From JBPEWY01 sp965224095 (lineage in GTDB: Bacteria > Bacteroidota > Bacteroidia > Flavobacteriales > Flavobacteriaceae): a stretch of 64,000 nt of DNA. The stretch covers positions 682,001 to 746,000 of the forward strand of contig OZ245039.1 of assembly GCA_965224095.1 (NCBI GenBank). Reading direction: 5' to 3'. Positions 62,641 through 64,000 of this stretch are shown here, piece by piece; the stretch's first letter is position 1, and every line of letters begins with the position of its first letter. Under the pieces are notes generated by a model. It saw only the letters and a list, made by a program, of their open reading frames with translations. It had not been told where the DNA came from and ran no database searches. The translations under genes and the position numbers were made by a program.

Positions 62641-63882
62641 TCAGGCGTGCAAAGCCTGCTTTGACAGATCATCTATCAACGGATGAAGTTTTTCGAGTGA
62701 GACGTGCTCCATAACAACTACCTTATACCACCGGGGGGTTTGGTGATTATCTGGTACCAAACCATATTTCCTGGCTATTTCGGATGTAAGGAACTCACTT
62801 TTTATCGTAATTATATTCGAATCCGGATGTCTGTAAAAGTCAATCCCGAGGCTTTGTAATTGCTCACAAAACCACTGTGTTCTTTTTTGAAGTATATAGA
62901 TTTTTTCGAACCATCCATACGGTCCGTTTTTCATGAGTATCATCCAGATAGCAACTGCATTAGCACCGGAGCGGCTTCCTATAAGTGTATAATCTTCTCC
63001 TTCTACATAGCTGGCTTCTTTGGTATTTGCATATTTTATGAGTCCTTTTCTAATAAGAAATATTCCCGTACCGTATGGAGCCTGTGCCATTTTATGAGCA
63101 TCCAGCGTAACCGAAGTAACTTCCGGATTTGCAAAATTAAGCGGATTGGCCTTGTTGGAAAACGGGTAGTAAAATCCTCCAAAAGCCCCATCTACATGGA
63201 TTTTATAGGTAAGCCCTGTATTTTTAAGCGCATTTACATAAATGTTTATGTCATCAACCGAACCAAACATGGTGGTCATCATATTACATACAACGGCGAT
63301 GTATTTCTTTCCATCACCTTTAGCTTTTTCAAGGATTTGACGGACTGCTGAGTCTATTAAAGTTCGGTTTTCACTATGTACTGCTACCTTATAAATATCA
63401 ACACATAACAAATTAGCCGCCTTATCCATGGAATAGTGACTGTCTTCACTGCACAAAATTGCAATCTCATCGAGGCGGGCATTGTATGCTTCCACAAAAT
63501 AATTCCTATAAATCCACAGCGCCTGGATATTGGCTTCAGTTCCCCCTGAGGCTACATAGCCATCCTGCCGGTTCTTATCTCCGTTAAGGACTTCTGAACC
63601 ACATATTTCTATGACCTCTTTTTCAATTTGTTGTGTTCCGGCAAAAAAGCTTTCCGAATCTCCTAAGGTATGACAGCCAATATGATTGGGATTCTTAATT
63701 AGTGTTGATAAAAAAGGGGCTTCCTTTAAAAAGGTTTCGTCTTGCGAAAATACTTTATCGTCTAAATAAGAAGCCGGAACTCCCAGGATGTTTTGTTCTG
63801 AATAATTAATATTTTCCTGAATGGCCCCAAATATTGTATTCTTGATTTGCTCCTGTGATTTCTTTTCCCAAATAGTACTCAT
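62641..63882 (-). CDS. PLP-dependent decarboxylase (group II, aspartate/glutamate/aromatic family)
   Basis: 413 residues. The PLP lysine is K264 in SVTLDAHKMAQAPYGTGI, with the stacking His in SEDSHYSMDKAA (H150), DGAFGGFYYP (about 231-240) and SGGTEANIQALW (112-123). It resembles the short archaeal/bacterial MfnA/GAD-like group. It removes CO2 from an amino acid, probably acidic or aromatic; the substrate cannot be assigned. It starts 16 bp after the end of the partial gene at the right edge and is probably in one operon with it. Confidence 0.9.
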   Translation of the reverse strand: MSTIWEKKSQEQIKNTIFGAIQENINYSEQNILGVPASYLDDKVFSQDETFLKEAPFLSTLIKNPNHIGCHTLGDSESFFAGTQQIEKEVIEICGSEVLNGDKNRQDGYVASGGTEANIQALWIYRNYFVEAYNARLDEIAILCSEDSHYSMDKAANLLCVDIYKVAVHSENRTLIDSAVRQILEKAKGDGKKYIAVVCNMMTTMFGSVDDINIYVNALKNTGLTYKIHVDGAFGGFYYPFSNKANPLNFANPEVTSVTLDAHKMAQAPYGTGIFLIRKGLIKYANTKEASYVEGEDYTLIGSRSGANAVAIWMILMKNGPYGWFEKIYILQKRTQWFCEQLQSLGIDFYRHPDSNIITIKSEFLTSEIARKYGLVPDNHQTPRWYKVVVMEHVSLEKLHPLIDDLSKQALHA

Positions 63883-63898
63883 TAAATCCTGTATAATT

Positions 63899-64000
63899 TT
63901 AAAGTTTAAACCAGTTATCTACGATAGTGTCTTCCACGGTATAGCCATCTCTGTACTCGAATTCATTTTTGGCAGCATTGTAATAATATGCCTTCCCCCA
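63899..64000 (-). CDS. C-terminal end of a gene that continues beyond the window
   Basis: 33 sense codons and a TAA (63899-63901) are open to the right edge. The tail reads WGKAYYYNAAKNEFEYRDGY, then TVEDTIVDNWFKL. Codon use and the 16-bp gap to the decarboxylase start suggest a real gene. I do not recognise the family from this fragment. Confidence 0.7.
   Translation of the reverse strand, partial: WGKAYYYNAAKNEFEYRDGYTVEDTIVDNWFKL

Noticed and set aside
62860..63351. 163-codon plus-strand frame
   Set aside because: Antisense to the PLP decarboxylase, whose catalytic motifs are intact.
1..64000. CRISPR arrays, tRNA or rRNA genes, insertion sequences, prophage
   Set aside because: No regularly spaced repeats, cloverleaf-type sequence, rRNA-like stretch or transposase/phage protein was noticed on reading; a tRNA or repeat search program was not available.

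Overview
The window looks like a chromosomal segment of a marine-type member of Flavobacteriaceae (phylum Bacteroidota). The signs are a C-terminal type IX secretion (T9SS) sorting domain, TAnnTTTG (-7) promoter motifs typical of this phylum, few strong Shine-Dalgarno sites, a bacillithiol gene (bshA), a GH3/serine-hydrolase fusion typical of Bacteroidota, and a low to moderate GC content by eye. No rRNA, tRNA, CRISPR array, insertion sequence or phage gene was seen.

Region 1 (1-6000, minus strand) holds two large secreted proteins: the N-terminal 1342 residues of an SpvB/TcB-like Rhs-type protein that runs off the left edge, and a T9SS-exported multidomain surface protein just upstream of it in the same operon.

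Region 2 (6364-34829) is a large capsule / exopolysaccharide locus with two divergent arms that meet at a 689-bp leader region (13382-14070). The minus arm carries a PglE-like aminotransferase, a PglF-like membrane dehydratase, a Wza-like outer-membrane export lipoprotein and a Wzc-like tyrosine kinase. A CpsB-type tyrosine phosphatase converges on the kinase gene. The plus arm (about 20.7 kb, 22 genes, many with 4-bp overlaps) encodes acyltransferases, a Wzy-like polymerase, a Wzx flippase, several glycosyltransferases, WecB/WecC (UDP-ManNAc and UDP-ManNAcA), CapE-cupin-CapF-CapG (UDP-L-FucNAc), a WbuB-like glycosyltransferase, and then two consecutive modules. Each module starts with a PglC-like phosphoglycosyl transferase and contains an ATP-grasp ligase (27434-30756 and 30822-34829). 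The first module also has a formyltransferase and an ACC-deaminase-like PLP enzyme. The second has a PglD-like acetyltransferase, a GT2 and a HAD phosphatase. I infer a Wzx/Wzy-type polymer built from diNAcBac/4-formamido-type sugar, L-FucNAc and ManNAcA with extra acyl or amino-acid decorations. The two modules are the part of the window most likely to hold undescribed chemistry.

Region 3 (34830-44981, minus strand) carries a PrcB-domain lipoprotein, bshA, the GH3/beta-lactamase fusion, a conserved flavobacterial cluster (a small protein usually labelled 'ABC transporter ATPase', a CCG-domain Fe-S protein, a HAD-like protein, a membrane Fe-S protein and an MCE/MlaD protein) and a cell-wall amidase.

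Region 4 (45118-64000) is housekeeping: lptD, ridA, a GlcNAc-kinase-like gene, gap, pfkA, tamB, tsaD, a TfoX-N protein, a secreted unknown, rsmE, a DUF4159 protein, an AI-2E family transporter, a THUMP-like methyltransferase, a VanX-like dipeptidase lipoprotein and a PLP decarboxylase. The last 33 codons of another minus-strand gene lie at the right edge. tamB has no standard start codon where its conserved N-terminus should begin. lptD and the amidase share an intergenic region with a perfect 14-bp palindrome.
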